Shown piece after piece: positions 23,011 through 32,816 of a DNA stretch of 64,000 bases. The DNA lies in the NCBI GenBank assembly GCA_016191165.1, contig JACPPF010000056.1, positions 1 through 64,000 of the forward strand, in the 5' to 3' direction. The position numbers and the translations under genes were made by a program. Position 1 is the first letter of the stretch; every line of letters starts with the position of its first letter. The notes under the pieces were generated by a model. It ran no database searches, had not been told where the DNA came from, and saw only the letters and a program-made list of their open reading frames with translations. This stretch comes from Planctomycetota bacterium. GTDB lineage: Bacteria; Planctomycetota; Planctomycetia; Gemmatales; Gemmataceae.

Positions 23011-23291
23011 GAAACGGCCTCCCAATCTTCCGGTGGGCATGCGGGCCCAAACGGGTCATCGTAGCCTTCCGTCTTGAGAAGGTCCGGGTTGTCAAGCAAG
23101 CGCTGCCTCAATTCGGGGGAAAGCGCGGGTTTCTCCATGATGCCCTCTCGCCGCCTCTTCGCAAATTCGTCCTCGTCGGTTGTTGACTCCATGGGCGTGA
23201 CGACGATCTTGACCTGCTTGCCTTGAAACGCCGGGGGCATTTTGATGGCAAGAATCGGGCCAGTAACCGTTTGAATCGTTTCCATATCCAA
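23007..23291 (-). CDS. vapB: VapB-like antitoxin
   Basis: A 94-aa protein encoded just before the vapC start and overlapping it by four bases. The N-terminal part (ETIQTVTGPILAIKMP, QVKIVVTPME) resembles a short AbrB-like or other swapped-hairpin antitoxin unit. The C-terminal part (RQRLLDNPDLL, DPFGP) is the expected flexible toxin-binding tail. With the toxin split, it may survive as a solitary regulator or be a relic. It lies 30 bases downstream of the gap stop, on the same strand. Confidence 0.65.
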   Translation of the reverse strand: MDMETIQTVTGPILAIKMPPAFQGKQVKIVVTPMESTTDEDEFAKRRREGIMEKPALSPELRQRLLDNPDLLKTEGYDDPFGPACPPEDWEAVS

Positions 23292-23321
23292 CCTCCTGCG
23301 ATCATTATAGCGTCGCCGGGG

Positions 23322-24374
<1,053 letters not shown>

Positions 24375-24416
24375 CTAAACAAATTCCGTTCGGTTCATAT
24401 CAAATAACTTATCGAA

Positions 24417-24476
24417 GTTTAGCCGCTCGCCTATGGCGAGCGGGTCGGCACGCTCGCCATAGGCGAGCGGCTAAAC
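24417..24476. repeat. Perfect 26-bp hairpin edged by GTTTAGC/GCTAAAC
   Basis: GTTTAGCCGCTCGCCTATGG.. and its complement ending GGCTAAAC form a perfect stem of 26 bp with an eight-base loop. It lies in the 122-bp divergent space between gap and mdh, so it is in the 5' region of both and is not a terminator by position. Confidence 0.9.
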
Positions 24477-24487
24477 GAGGAGATGTC

Positions 24488-25489
24488 ATGCCAAATATCG
24501 TTCGCGTCGCTGTCACCGGCGCCGCCGGCCAGGTTGCCTATACGCTGTTGCCACGTTTGGCATCGGGCGAAGTTTTCGGCCCGGACACGCAGGTCATCTT
24601 GCAGCTTCTGGAAATCCCGCGGTCCATCACGCCGAAGCCGATGGACATGCTCGAAGGCGTCGCCATGGAGCTGGAAGATTGCGGCTTTCCGACGCTGAAA
24701 GAAGTCGTCGTCACCGACGACGAGAACACGGCGTTCGCCGGCTGCAACTGGGCGTTGTTGGTTGGCGCTGCGCCGCGCGGGCCCGGCATGGAACGCAAGG
24801 ATTTGTTGCTCAAGAATGCCCAGATATTCCAGAAGCAGGGCAGGGCACTCGCGGCGAAGGCGGCGTCGGATGTGCGCATCCTGATCGTCGGCAACCCGTG
24901 CAATACCAATTGCCTGATCGCGTATAAAAACGGCCAGGCCATCCCGGCCGAACGCTGGAGCGCGATGACTCGCCTTGATCACAACCGCGCCGTCGGCGCC
25001 TTGGCCAAGAAGGCCGGCGTCGGCAATGCCGCGGTCACCTGCATGACCATCTGGGGCAACCACTCCAACACGCAGTTTCCCGATTTCACCAACGCCAAGA
25101 TCAACGGCAAACCTGCGACGGACGTCATCCCGGACCGCGCCTGGCTCGAAAACACTTACGTCAAGGCGTGCCAGGAGCGCGGCAAGGCGGTTATCGAAAA
25201 GCGCGGCCTGTCCAGCGCCTTCTCCGCCGCCAACGGTGCGCTCGATCACGTCAAGAGCCTGCTCAGGACAACGCCTGCCAACGACTGGCTCAGCATGGCT
25301 GTCGTGTCCAAGGGTGAGTACGGCGTCCCCGCGGGGCTCGTGTTCGGCTATCCCTGTCGTTCGGATGGAAAGGGCAACTACAGCGTCGTCGATGGCGTCA
25401 AACTCGACGCGTTCGGGCAGGAGAAATTCAAGTTGACGCTGAAGGAATTGGAGGAAGAACGCGAGGCGGTGAAGGATTTGTTGGGGTAA
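24488..25489 (+). CDS. mdh: Malate dehydrogenase
   Basis: A 333-aa NAD-dependent enzyme of the TCA cycle of the cytosolic/chloroplast-like group. It has [16 protein letters not shown] for cofactor binding, VGNPCNTNC and the catalytic [10 protein letters not shown] with its histidine, after LDHNRAV with substrate-binding Arg. GAGGAG precedes the ATG. Divergent from gap. Confidence 0.96.
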   Translation: MPNIVRVAVTGAAGQVAYTLLPRLASGEVFGPDTQVILQLLEIPRSITPKPMDMLEGVAMELEDCGFPTLKEVVVTDDENTAFAGCNWALLVGAAPRGPGMERKDLLLKNAQIFQKQGRALAAKAASDVRILIVGNPCNTNCLIAYKNGQAIPAERWSAMTRLDHNRAVGALAKKAGVGNAAVTCMTIWGNHSNTQFPDFTNAKINGKPATDVIPDRAWLENTYVKACQERGKAVIEKRGLSSAFSAANGALDHVKSLLRTTPANDWLSMAVVSKGEYGVPAGLVFGYPCRSDGKGNYSVVDGVKLDAFGQEKFKLTLKELEEEREAVKDLLG

Positions 25490-25496
25490 TCTCGAA

Positions 25497-25565
25497 AGCC
25501 CAATGGTGAGCGCAGCGAACCTTTGGGCTTTAGCCCCAAGATTCGCTGCGCTCATCCTGGGGCTT
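25497..25565. repeat. Double hairpin downstream of mdh
   Basis: AGCCCAATGGTGAGCGCAGCG..TTGGGCT is followed by AGCCCCAAG..CGCTGCGCTCATCCTGGGGCT. It is the same two-palindrome design and word as 16578-16653. It lies between the convergent mdh and secreted-protein genes and could serve both 3' ends. Confidence 0.8.
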
Positions 25566-25569
25566 GCCT

Positions 25570-26391
25570 TCATTCCACCAAATCTCGCACGTACTGACTC
25601 TTGAACTGATAGCTGCTTCCCTTGCCCTGGTGATTCTCGATCGTCTTGTCAATACTCAGTCGCGCGGACATCAGACGCCCCGTAGGCAAATCGAATACGA
25701 TTTCCCCCTGCACCTCTTTTTGCAACAGCGGCAGCCGTTCCCGGGCGTTGTCCGGCATCGTCTTGAATGATGTGCTCAGGCTGATCGTTGCCTTGCCGTC
25801 CTTGATGCTCTTACATTCGTAACGCTGGTCGGCATCGAACTTCTCGCCGGTGCCGTAGGGCGGATCGAAAACGATCTTGAACGGCCGGCGCCACGCTTGC
25901 CCGGCTTCCGCCTTCGCGGCAGGGAAGACGACCAGAAACGGCGGCTCCGCCTCGAAGGTTGCACGAGACCCTTGCTTGACATCGATGATCCGACCGAACC
26001 CATCCATGCGGACGATCGCCAGCGTGGCGCCGATGTATTTCTTCATCTGCTCGCGCAGTTCCGGCGTGCTCTTTTCCAGGTTTTGGGAATCAAAAAGAAC
26101 GGTGTCTCCCTTGGCTCGCTTCTGTTCGTTGCGCATCGACACGAGTGTGAGTTTCAGGGTCGCGATCCCCTTGACGTCGAGATCGGTAACTTCCCAGCGA
26201 TTGACCAGGTCAAGCTTCGAGTCCGACTGGTTACGAGTGGTGTTCACGACCTCCACCACCGACGTGACGTGCTTGACCTTGTATGTCAAGACCTGCCCCT
26301 TTTTCCACTGGAATTGCCAGGGCAACTGGGCGAAGGCGGGCACGGTGAACGTCAAGCCAAAAGCAAAGGCCAAAAGAAAACGGCGGATCAT
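25570..26391 (-). CDS. Secreted unknown protein
   Basis: A 273-aa protein with a clear signal peptide (MIRRFLLAFAFGLTFTVPAFA), so the ATG at 26391 is chosen over the longer frame. The mature part begins WQFQWKKGQVLTYKVKH, followed by beta strands (TLKLTLVSM, TISLSTSFKTM) and DLPTGRLMSARLSIDKT. I believe related proteins are common in planctomycetes and end in the same way, but the function is unknown. Confidence 0.75.
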   Translation of the reverse strand: MIRRFLLAFAFGLTFTVPAFAQLPWQFQWKKGQVLTYKVKHVTSVVEVVNTTRNQSDSKLDLVNRWEVTDLDVKGIATLKLTLVSMRNEQKRAKGDTVLFDSQNLEKSTPELREQMKKYIGATLAIVRMDGFGRIIDVKQGSRATFEAEPPFLVVFPAAKAEAGQAWRRPFKIVFDPPYGTGEKFDADQRYECKSIKDGKATISLSTSFKTMPDNARERLPLLQKEVQGEIVFDLPTGRLMSARLSIDKTIENHQGKGSSYQFKSQYVRDLVE

Positions 26392-26492
26392 GATCCCCTC
26401 CCTGGGTGGAAACGTCCATTGGGTTTGTGGGGAATGTAGCAAACATCCCTGAAGTGTGCCAAGGCCAATCTTCGGCCGTATATAGTTTTTCC

Positions 26493-26554
26493 GTAGGTCA
26501 GGCATTCGTGCCTGACAGCAGCCGCGATCCGTCAGGCTGGAAAGCCTGACCTAC
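26493..26554. repeat. 62-bp dispersed hairpin repeat, copy 2
   Basis: Same length and layout as 11253-11314 (GTAGGTCAGGCAT...AAGCCTGACCTAC) with a handful of substitutions. It lies between the divergent secreted-protein and tatD-family genes. Two nearly identical copies 15 kb apart argue for a dispersed element. Confidence 0.85.
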
Positions 26555-26618
26555 GGGAACTGTGGGCGGCGCTTTGGGTCATCCCGTACAATACCAGCGA
26601 TCCAAAAAGGAGCAACCT

Positions 26619-27398
26619 GTGCCGCTGGAATGGATCGACACCCACGCCCATCTCGACGACGAGCGCTTTCAGGGCGACTTGCCGACCGTGCTCGCGCGCG
26701 CCGCGGAGGCAGGTTTGACACGCATCGTCGTTGTCGCGACCACGGCGCTAGACAGCCCGCCCTGCGTCGAACTTGCCAGGACGCACGCGATCCTCCGGGC
26801 CACCGTCGGCATTCAGCCGAACCACGTTGCCGAGGCGACGCCGACGGCGTGGGATGAAGTGGTTGCCCTGGCGAATCGTCCCGAGGTGGTCGCACTGGGT
26901 GAGACGGGGCTGGACCGTTACTGGGACCATACGCCGTTCCCCCAGCAAGAAGATTACTTCGCGAGGCATCTGGAACTGGCGCGGAAGCTTCAACTCGCCG
27001 TCGTCATCCATTGTCGAGAGGCCGAGGCCGACACGGTACGAATGCTGCGTGCGGACTTTGAGCAGCACGGTCCAGTGCGCGCGGTGATGCATTCCTTCAC
27101 GGGCGATTTGGCGACTGCGCAGGCTTGTGTCGAGATGGGCCTATACATTTCCTTCGCGGGAATGCTGACGTATAAAAACGCACAGGCCTTGCGAGACGTC
27201 GCCGCCAGAATGCCGCTCGAACGTCTTCTGGTGGAGACCGATTGCCCGTACCTGGCGCCGGTCCCCCATCGTGGCAAACGCAACGAGCCGGCGCATGTCG
27301 TGCACACGGCCGGCGTGCTCGCGGAAACCCTGGGCGTGCCGCTGAGTGTGATCGCCGAACATACGACGCGGAATGCGCGGGCACTTTTTGGACTCTGA
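26619..27398 (+). CDS. TatD-family metal-dependent hydrolase
   Basis: A 259-aa TIM-barrel hydrolase, probably a 3'-5' DNase or RNase of the TatD family. Metal ligands appear in DTHAHLDDE (HxH), ALGETGLD, VIHCREA, VMHSFTGD and LVETDCPYL. A GTG at 26619 is chosen because AAGGAG lies just upstream; the longer ATG form adds unrelated residues. It is followed by a GTTTAGC-edged hairpin. Confidence 0.92.
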   Translation: MPLEWIDTHAHLDDERFQGDLPTVLARAAEAGLTRIVVVATTALDSPPCVELARTHAILRATVGIQPNHVAEATPTAWDEVVALANRPEVVALGETGLDRYWDHTPFPQQEDYFARHLELARKLQLAVVIHCREAEADTVRMLRADFEQHGPVRAVMHSFTGDLATAQACVEMGLYISFAGMLTYKNAQALRDVAARMPLERLLVETDCPYLAPVPHRGKRNEPAHVVHTAGVLAETLGVPLSVIAEHTTRNARALFGL

Positions 27399-27400
27399 TT

Positions 27401-27444
27401 CTTCGTTTAGCGCCCGCCTGGCGCCACGCGGGCGCTAAACGAAG
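27401..27444. repeat. Perfect 17-bp hairpin edged by GTTTAGC/GCTAAAC
   Basis: CTTCGTTTAGCGCCCGC pairs perfectly with GCGGGCGCTAAACGAAG around a ten-base loop. It lies three bases after the tatD-family stop and just before the dinB-like gene. It resembles a terminator in shape, but no U-run follows. Confidence 0.88.
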
Positions 27445-27461
27445 ACACCGGGAGAAAAAAC

Positions 27462-27947
27462 ATGACATTCGCTGACCTGATCGAATCGCTGGATTTCAAC
27501 CGTCAGAAAACGCTCGCCTTCATCGAAGGTCTTGCCAAGGCCGGCGACGTGCAAAAGACGCTCGCCTGGCGTCCAGGTCCTGGCCGAGCGCATTTGGCCT
27601 GGCAGCTCATGCACATCGCGGCGACCGACGATCGCCACGTCCACGTTCGCATGACCGGCGGCCAGCCGCAGGAGCCGAAATACGTCGAACGCTTCGCCGG
27701 CGGCAGCACGCCGGACGATGACATTCCGACCTTTGCCGAGATCAAACGCTACCTCGAAACGCAGCGTGCCGAATTGCTCGCGCACCTGAAGAAACTCGAC
27801 GACAGCGCCCTGGGAACGAAGCCCAACGAGCAAGCGCCGTGGACCTATCGCGAATGGCTAAAAGTATTGGCCTGGCACGAAGCGCACCACCAGGGGCAGG
27901 CGCATCTCACTTTCAACCTGTACAAGGCGGCGCACGGGATCCAGTGA
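27462..27947 (+). CDS. DinB-family protein
   Basis: A 161-aa four-helix-bundle protein of the DinB/YfiT type. Candidate metal ligands are the His in LAWQLMHIAATDDRH and the HEAHHQGQ motif at about residues 137-144. DinB relatives include thiol-dependent transferases and damage-induced proteins. It is preceded by a purine-rich site (GGGAGAA). The specific reaction is unknown. Confidence 0.82.
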   Translation: MTFADLIESLDFNRQKTLAFIEGLAKAGDVQKTLAWRPGPGRAHLAWQLMHIAATDDRHVHVRMTGGQPQEPKYVERFAGGSTPDDDIPTFAEIKRYLETQRAELLAHLKKLDDSALGTKPNEQAPWTYREWLKVLAWHEAHHQGQAHLTFNLYKAAHGIQ

Positions 27948-28101
27948 CCTGGCCCGGGGGGCCTCCGTACGCCGCGTTGGGATTCACTCGCGTAAATCTG
28001 AGCAGTCTGGGAAGAACGCGCAATCACTGGCGCCATTGGTCATCGTTTGCTGTTCGGCAAAATCATAAAAACCGGCAAACTTTCTCACCAACGGAATAAT
28101 C

Positions 28102-28113
28102 GTTACCGATAAC
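28102..28113. promoter_or_regulatory. Short palindrome upstream of the TonB-dependent receptor
   Basis: GTTACCGATAAC is a GTTA/TAAC half-site palindrome about 80 bases before the receptor ATG. It could be an operator for a metal-dependent repressor, but it does not match a known Fur or Zur consensus well enough to name. Low confidence. Confidence 0.2.
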
Positions 28114-28192
28114 AAAGACGGAATAGCCGGCAAAGTTTCCCAGGCAGCGCGTTCTCGTCAATGCGCTCCGACGCGAATGAGGAACGGAATCC

Positions 28193-30682
28193 ATGCTCAA
28201 CAAGAAAGCCTTTTGGATGGGATTGGCAGCGATCCTCACCATCCCGCCGATTCTTGTTGCCAACCCGCCCCAGGAGCCACGGCCGGTGGCGGACAATCCA
28301 CGCCGGGCTCTCGCGCCCGAGAACCAAGGCGCGAAGGGTCTGGGCGTTCCGCAAAGTTCGACCAGCGCTACCATGCCGATCGCGCGTCAAAAAGGCCCCG
28401 CCGGGAGCGGTGAACGTACGGTGATGGGCTGGAATGTGCCGCAGCTCAATGCCGCGGTCGACGTCCACGGCCGCTATCAAACGTCAACGCCGTTCCTGTC
28501 GCCGCAACCGGCGAATCCAAACTCCTTGTTCGTTTTGGCAGGCGGCCAGGAGCCGAAGGAAGGCGGGCCTGGTGCCGTGCCGTCGCCCGTCGCCACGGAA
28601 CCGGCGACCTTTGATTTCTCGGGAATCGCAAAGGATTCCGCCGCCGGAATAAGAACGCAATCAGGTGGAAAAGCCATTGCTCCCACGTCCGGAGGACCGG
28701 CTGGGGACGTCGGTTCGGTCCTGGGCGCCTCGAACGCATCCGGCGGCGTCGAACTCCAGCGCCGCTCGCCCCTCGTTTCCGATCCGCGCATCCAGGGCTT
28801 GCATTTCGGGCAAATTGTCACTCATGCCGACGGCGGCTACTGGTTCCCGGCGCGCGTCGATCTGGATACCGTCGTCAGCAAGATGAATTCCGGCGACATC
28901 AAGAGCATCGGCATCATCCAGGGGCCGTTCAGCGTTCGCTATGGTGCGGGCTTCTCGTTCCTCGATGTCGAATCGGTGCCGACGCCGCGCTCCACCCTCG
29001 GACATTTTGACGCCCATGGCAGCACCAGCGGAACCTACAAGACGAATGGCCGGGCCTGGCAGGGCCAGCAGAGCGTGTGGGGCGGGGGCAAGGATTGGGG
29101 CTTTCGGATCACCTACGACGCCCAGGCTGCCGTCGATTACACCGCCGGCAATGGGTCCAAGCTTCCAAGTGGTTACAACAACCAGTTTGTCAACTTTGCC
29201 TACGGCATCGACCTGTCCCAGACCGCCAGCCTTGAGGTCAAATACCTACACGTGCAACAGTCGGATGTCTTGTTCCCTGGCCTGCTGACCAACATCAATA
29301 GCCTGACGACCGACGCCTTCACGGCAAGATTCGTCGACAAGGATGGCGCCTGGTACGACCGATTCACGCTCGATGCCTGGGTCAACAACACGGTCTTCAA
29401 CGGCAACAGTGCGAACCCGGAAACGCGCCGTCAAATCCCGCAACTCGACGATATCTTCAAAGGGTCCTTCACGGCCTTCCAGCCCATTCGCCTGGACATC
29501 AACACCCAGGGCAATGCCCTGACGTATGGCACCCGGCAGATCACCACCTGGGGCGACGCCAAGGGGTTCAACGTCTCGCTGGGCGCCGACATCCGCGTGT
29601 TCGACAGCAACTACCGCGAGGCCGACGCTTTCAACCTCTCGGTCCTGCAAGGGACGGGCGGCCCGCCAAACCTGGGCATTCCGCGCGCCAGGCAGATTGC
29701 CCCGGGCATCCTGCTGGATTCCTCCGTACCGCTGGGAGAATACCTGGTCTTCAAGCTCGGCACGCGCATGGATTTCGTCACCAACCAGTTCGTCGGATTT
29801 GACACCAACGTTGACCTGACCACCTATAACAAGTTCGTCGGCGACCCCACGGGAGACCGCGTCTTTTCTCTCTTCAGCGGCTTTGCAACCGGTGAATTCA
29901 AGATCACTCCCGAGTGGACCCTCAACGGCGGCTACGGGTACGCCCAGCGCTCCCCCACCACGACCGAACTGTATGCCGGCGGCGCTTTTCTGGGTCTGAT
30001 TCAGAATGGCTTCAACTCAATCTACGGCAACCCCAGCCTGCGCCGGGAAGAAATGCACAACCTCAATCTCGGCCTGCATGGCAAATACGAAGCCGTCCGC
30101 GTCGGCGCGAACGGATTCGCGGCGTACGTTCCCAATTACATCACCTATTTGCCGCTTGGAAAATTCGCCACGACTCTCACCAACACGGTCCCTCCGCTCA
30201 CTGGGACCACCCCGATCAATCAGCTTCAGTTCATCAATACCCCGCATGCCACGCTGACCGGCTTTGACGCCTACGGTGAAGTCGATGCGACGCCCTACCT
30301 CACCCCCTTCGTCACCGCCAGCTATGTCAAGGGCATGGATCGAACCAAGGGCGAACCGTTGCCCGGCATCGCACCCTTGAGTTCCCGGGCCGGCTTGCGT
30401 TTCCACGAGGATAGCAAGAATCCGCGCTACGGCGTCGAGTACTTCGCCCGCATTGTGGCCCCGCAGAACCTCTTCGCGGCCTCCCTCGGGGAAGCACGCA
30501 CCGGTGGGTTTGTCACCCACAACGTCCGCGCGTACTGGCAGGTTCGCGAAAATCTCCTGGTCCTGGGCGGCGTGGAGAATATCGGCGACCTCTACTACCG
30601 CGAACACCTCGACCTGCGCACCGGCCTCGGCGTCTTTCAGCCTGGCGTCAACTTCTACTTCGGGGCGAAACTCACGTATTGA
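28193..30682 (+). CDS. TonB-dependent outer-membrane receptor
   Basis: An 829-aa protein with a signal peptide (MLNKKAFWMGLAAILTIPPILVA), a long Gly/Ser/Pro-rich linker, a plug-like region at about 200-280 (HFGQIVTHADGGYWFPARVDLDTV..., IIQGPFSVRYGAGFSF) and a beta-barrel of alternating strands. The barrel ends with the aromatic C-terminal FYFGAKLTY expected for BAM insertion. The ligand is not evident. No ExbB/ExbD or TonB is near. The 245-bp leader holds no gene. Confidence 0.82.
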   Translation: MLNKKAFWMGLAAILTIPPILVANPPQEPRPVADNPRRALAPENQGAKGLGVPQSSTSATMPIARQKGPAGSGERTVMGWNVPQLNAAVDVHGRYQTSTPFLSPQPANPNSLFVLAGGQEPKEGGPGAVPSPVATEPATFDFSGIAKDSAAGIRTQSGGKAIAPTSGGPAGDVGSVLGASNASGGVELQRRSPLVSDPRIQGLHFGQIVTHADGGYWFPARVDLDTVVSKMNSGDIKSIGIIQGPFSVRYGAGFSFLDVESVPTPRSTLGHFDAHGSTSGTYKTNGRAWQGQQSVWGGGKDWGFRITYDAQAAVDYTAGNGSKLPSGYNNQFVNFAYGIDLSQTASLEVKYLHVQQSDVLFPGLLTNINSLTTDAFTARFVDKDGAWYDRFTLDAWVNNTVFNGNSANPETRRQIPQLDDIFKGSFTAFQPIRLDINTQGNALTYGTRQITTWGDAKGFNVSLGADIRVFDSNYREADAFNLSVLQGTGGPPNLGIPRARQIAPGILLDSSVPLGEYLVFKLGTRMDFVTNQFVGFDTNVDLTTYNKFVGDPTGDRVFSLFSGFATGEFKITPEWTLNGGYGYAQRSPTTTELYAGGAFLGLIQNGFNSIYGNPSLRREEMHNLNLGLHGKYEAVRVGANGFAAYVPNYITYLPLGKFATTLTNTVPPLTGTTPINQLQFINTPHATLTGFDAYGEVDATPYLTPFVTASYVKGMDRTKGEPLPGIAPLSSRAGLRFHEDSKNPRYGVEYFARIVAPQNLFAASLGEARTGGFVTHNVRAYWQVRENLLVLGGVENIGDLYYREHLDLRTGLGVFQPGVNFYFGAKLTY

Positions 30683-30741
30683 TTCGCACGGCCATGGCCG
30701 CGGGCCGGGAGCGTTTGCACCCGGAGCCCTCCGTACACCTC

Positions 30742-31141
30742 TCAACGCTTGGCTGGCGCCGCAGTCACGCCAGACACCGACAGCACAATCTCGCGCGTGC
30801 CGTGGTCATCGACGAACAGGTGGACCTGCGAGCCGAACTCGCCAGGTTTCATCGTTTTCAGCTCGACAACAAATTCGCTCACCCCCGGCGGAAGTTCCGT
30901 CAGGTCGTCGTCCTCACGCTTCGGACCGCATCGGTTTGCCGGAGCGATTGTCGAGATGAAAGACCACGTCGCGTTTTTGCTTGGGCTGGGCGTCACTGAG
31001 CTTGATTTCGGTTTCAACGACATGAAGCGCCGGCCCCGGCGGCGGCGCGAAATAGCAATACGCAGCCGCACCCAGGAAGCCAATGGCCGCGAGGCAGCAG
31101 ACGCGGTAGAGCCAGGGGTAGACGCGCGGCGGCATGGTCAA
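30742..31141 (-). pseudogene. Frameshifted DUF1573-like membrane-anchored protein
   Basis: The first part (from ATG 31141) reads VYPWLYRVCCLAAIGFLGAA as a membrane anchor, then ETEIKLSDAQPKQKRDVVFHLDNRSGKPMR, and stops at 30914. The second part, shifted one frame, continues DDDLTELPPGVSEF, GEFGSQVHLFVDDHG and LSVSGVTAAP. Together they make one DUF1573-type Ig-like domain, but the segment that should hold the CxC motif is missing and the frame shifts there. The ATG overlaps the upstream stop by four bases. It is therefore the decayed last gene of the cassette. Confidence 0.7.
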
Positions 31142-32151
31142 CTTCCGGACGCGGGCATCGTGGCGCTCGGGCGTTTGGACCGGCGCAGCAGGTAGAACCC
31201 AACGATCAAGGACACGGCGGCGATGCCGATGAACCAGAGATACCAGCGGGAAATAGGAGCCGATACGCCTGCCGGTTCAGGAAGTCCGAAGGCGGAAACA
31301 TAAAACTGGGCGCTACGATGATTGCGCGCATCAATTATTTCATACGATGTTCTTCGAACATTTTTTGAGTTCTCGCGGCTGTTTTCGCTCTTTACCTCCC
31401 AGCGGATACACGGACGGTAGCCATCGCCCGACGTCGTGAATTCTTTTTTTAACGTGACCACTGTTCCGTTTGCTGCCGTGAGCTGAAACCCTTGCATTAC
31501 CCATGCGTTGTTGGGGTCAAACTCCAGCCAGCCAGTGAGATGGATTTTCAAATTCGGAACGCGTGTCGTTTTTTCGATGTGAACCTGAATGACACCAGAT
31601 GCCTTTGTCTGGGCGCGAATAATCTTTACATCCTTCGCAAACATCAGTTTCGAAACAAGCCCTCCCAAACGAATAAACGACGAGCCGTTCGGCTTTAGAT
31701 AATCAATGATTGCGGGATCGATCTGCTGATCGTGAGGAGGTCGGCTTAGAACCGGTCCGGTGCCAAGTTGCCAGCCTTCTTTGTCAGGAAGGTGGGTGAG
31801 TTCAAAACGGTAATCAGGGTTTTGTCCAAAGATTCGTTTGGCGCCATCTCGTTCAAATTTGAAAAGAAAATACCCGGGCCGCCGCTCAATGATTGCTTCC
31901 TTTTTTTCCGGCTCGCGGACCTTGTCGTTGACGCGGCTCAGAATCGTTGTCGTGAATTTCAAGGTACCGGGCGTTTCGTCGGCGGCATCAACAATTCTCC
32001 ACGACTCGACCCCCTCGGATTTCAATCGGGCAAGAAGGGTTTCCGACTCCTGCGCCGATGCGATCGTGGAGAAAAATGAACCGTTCAAAAAAGCCACCAC
32101 GGTGACGGCCCAAATCTCAATTTGACACAACCATAGCCAAACAGGTTTCAT
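31138..32151 (-). CDS. Secreted protein with C-terminal FGLPEP/TM anchor (copy 2)
   Basis: A 337-aa protein. The signal peptide starts at ATG 32151 (WLWLCQIEIWAVTVVAFLNG). The mature part looks like an outer-membrane lipoprotein-sorting-type beta fold: RRPGYFLFKFERDG, GYRPCIRWEVKS. Its end reads SAFGLPEPAG, a linker, then SRWYLWFIGIAAVSLIVGFY, a TM helix and an RRSKR tail. That end is about 85% identical at DNA level to the protein at 32817-33869, while the middle is unrelated or very diverged. The preceding gene is the Cys-rich protein at 32298. Confidence 0.75.
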   Translation of the reverse strand: MKPVWLWLCQIEIWAVTVVAFLNGSFFSTIASAQESETLLARLKSEGVESWRIVDAADETPGTLKFTTTILSRVNDKVREPEKKEAIIERRPGYFLFKFERDGAKRIFGQNPDYRFELTHLPDKEGWQLGTGPVLSRPPHDQQIDPAIIDYLKPNGSSFIRLGGLVSKLMFAKDVKIIRAQTKASGVIQVHIEKTTRVPNLKIHLTGWLEFDPNNAWVMQGFQLTAANGTVVTLKKEFTTSGDGYRPCIRWEVKSENSRENSKNVRRTSYEIIDARNHRSAQFYVSAFGLPEPAGVSAPISRWYLWFIGIAAVSLIVGFYLLRRSKRPSATMPASGS

Positions 32152-32297
32152 TTGGAAGCCTCTATGTCGTGGGCCTAGTCCCGTGGTGTTCACGGACAAA
32201 TTGAGAACAACCGACCGCTCGTCAAGACCGATCCATCCAGCATCGATGACCACCGACGCGTCGGATAATGGTCGACAGGGCGTTCGAGTGTACTGCG

Positions 32298-32699
32298 TCA
32301 GAATCCAAGACAAAGGCAAGGGCCGAAGTCGCCCCAGGTACATATTCGCGCACCAACTAGCCCGCACTTGAGCCTCGGATTCGGTTCGCAGTTTTCCTTG
32401 GTCACGTTCTTGAGGCAAAGCGGATAGACCGTTGCGGAGCAGTTGGCTTGACAGGTGGCATCCATTCCGCATGCATCGGTACAACAGTCGCCAGCGCAAG
32501 TCCCATCGTCACCGCTGCACGCCGAACCGCAGCACGCAATGGAACAGGCGGACGGATCTGAGGCGGTTTGACAATCGCTACAGGTGCCCTTGGTGTAATC
32601 CCCAAACGCATCCGCCGGCACGACGAGGATGCTGACGCCCGCCAGCACGAAGCCCAGGCAGGCGAAGAAGTAGCCGGTCACTGTTTCGAGTCGCTTCAT
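32298..32699 (-). CDS. Cys-rich secreted protein B
   Basis: A 133-aa protein. The first 32 residues (KRLETVTGYFFACLGFVLAG onward) are a signal peptide or anchor identical to that of the Cys-rich protein A at 33995. The mature part has about 20 cysteines, including CSDC, CCGSAC, CCTDAC and CLC, suggesting a disulfide knot or metal binding. The mature sequence differs clearly from copy A. It starts with a 120-bp block identical to copy A. It lies just upstream of the secreted anchored protein. Confidence 0.72.
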   Translation of the reverse strand: MKRLETVTGYFFACLGFVLAGVSILVVPADAFGDYTKGTCSDCQTASDPSACSIACCGSACSGDDGTCAGDCCTDACGMDATCQANCSATVYPLCLKNVTKENCEPNPRLKCGLVGARICTWGDFGPCLCLGF

Positions 32700-32722
32700 T
32701 GCAGGTCTCCTTGGGTTGAAGG
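32603..32722. repeat. 120-bp identical block, copy at Cys-rich gene B
   Basis: Identical by eye over 120 bp to 34336-34455. The block covers the promoter-proximal leader, ribosome site (AGGAGACC) and signal-peptide codons of the Cys-rich gene. Sequence identity ends abruptly at both sides, which suggests recent duplication or gene conversion. Confidence 0.85.
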
Positions 32723-32816
32723 AACGGTGTTGTGCGATGCGTTTGGGCTCACCCCGTCGCTTGCGCTCCGGGCTGGTTGCCGCTCACCACCCGAAGGAGG
32801 CCCCGCGACGGCATGG

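Noticed and set aside
24417-27444. Calling the long hairpins rho-independent terminators
   Set aside because: No U-tract follows any of them and several lie in 5' regions or between operon genes.
28102-28113. Fur or Zur box before the TonB-dependent receptor
   Set aside because: Only a short GTTA/TAAC palindrome is present; kept as a weak site but no regulator is named.
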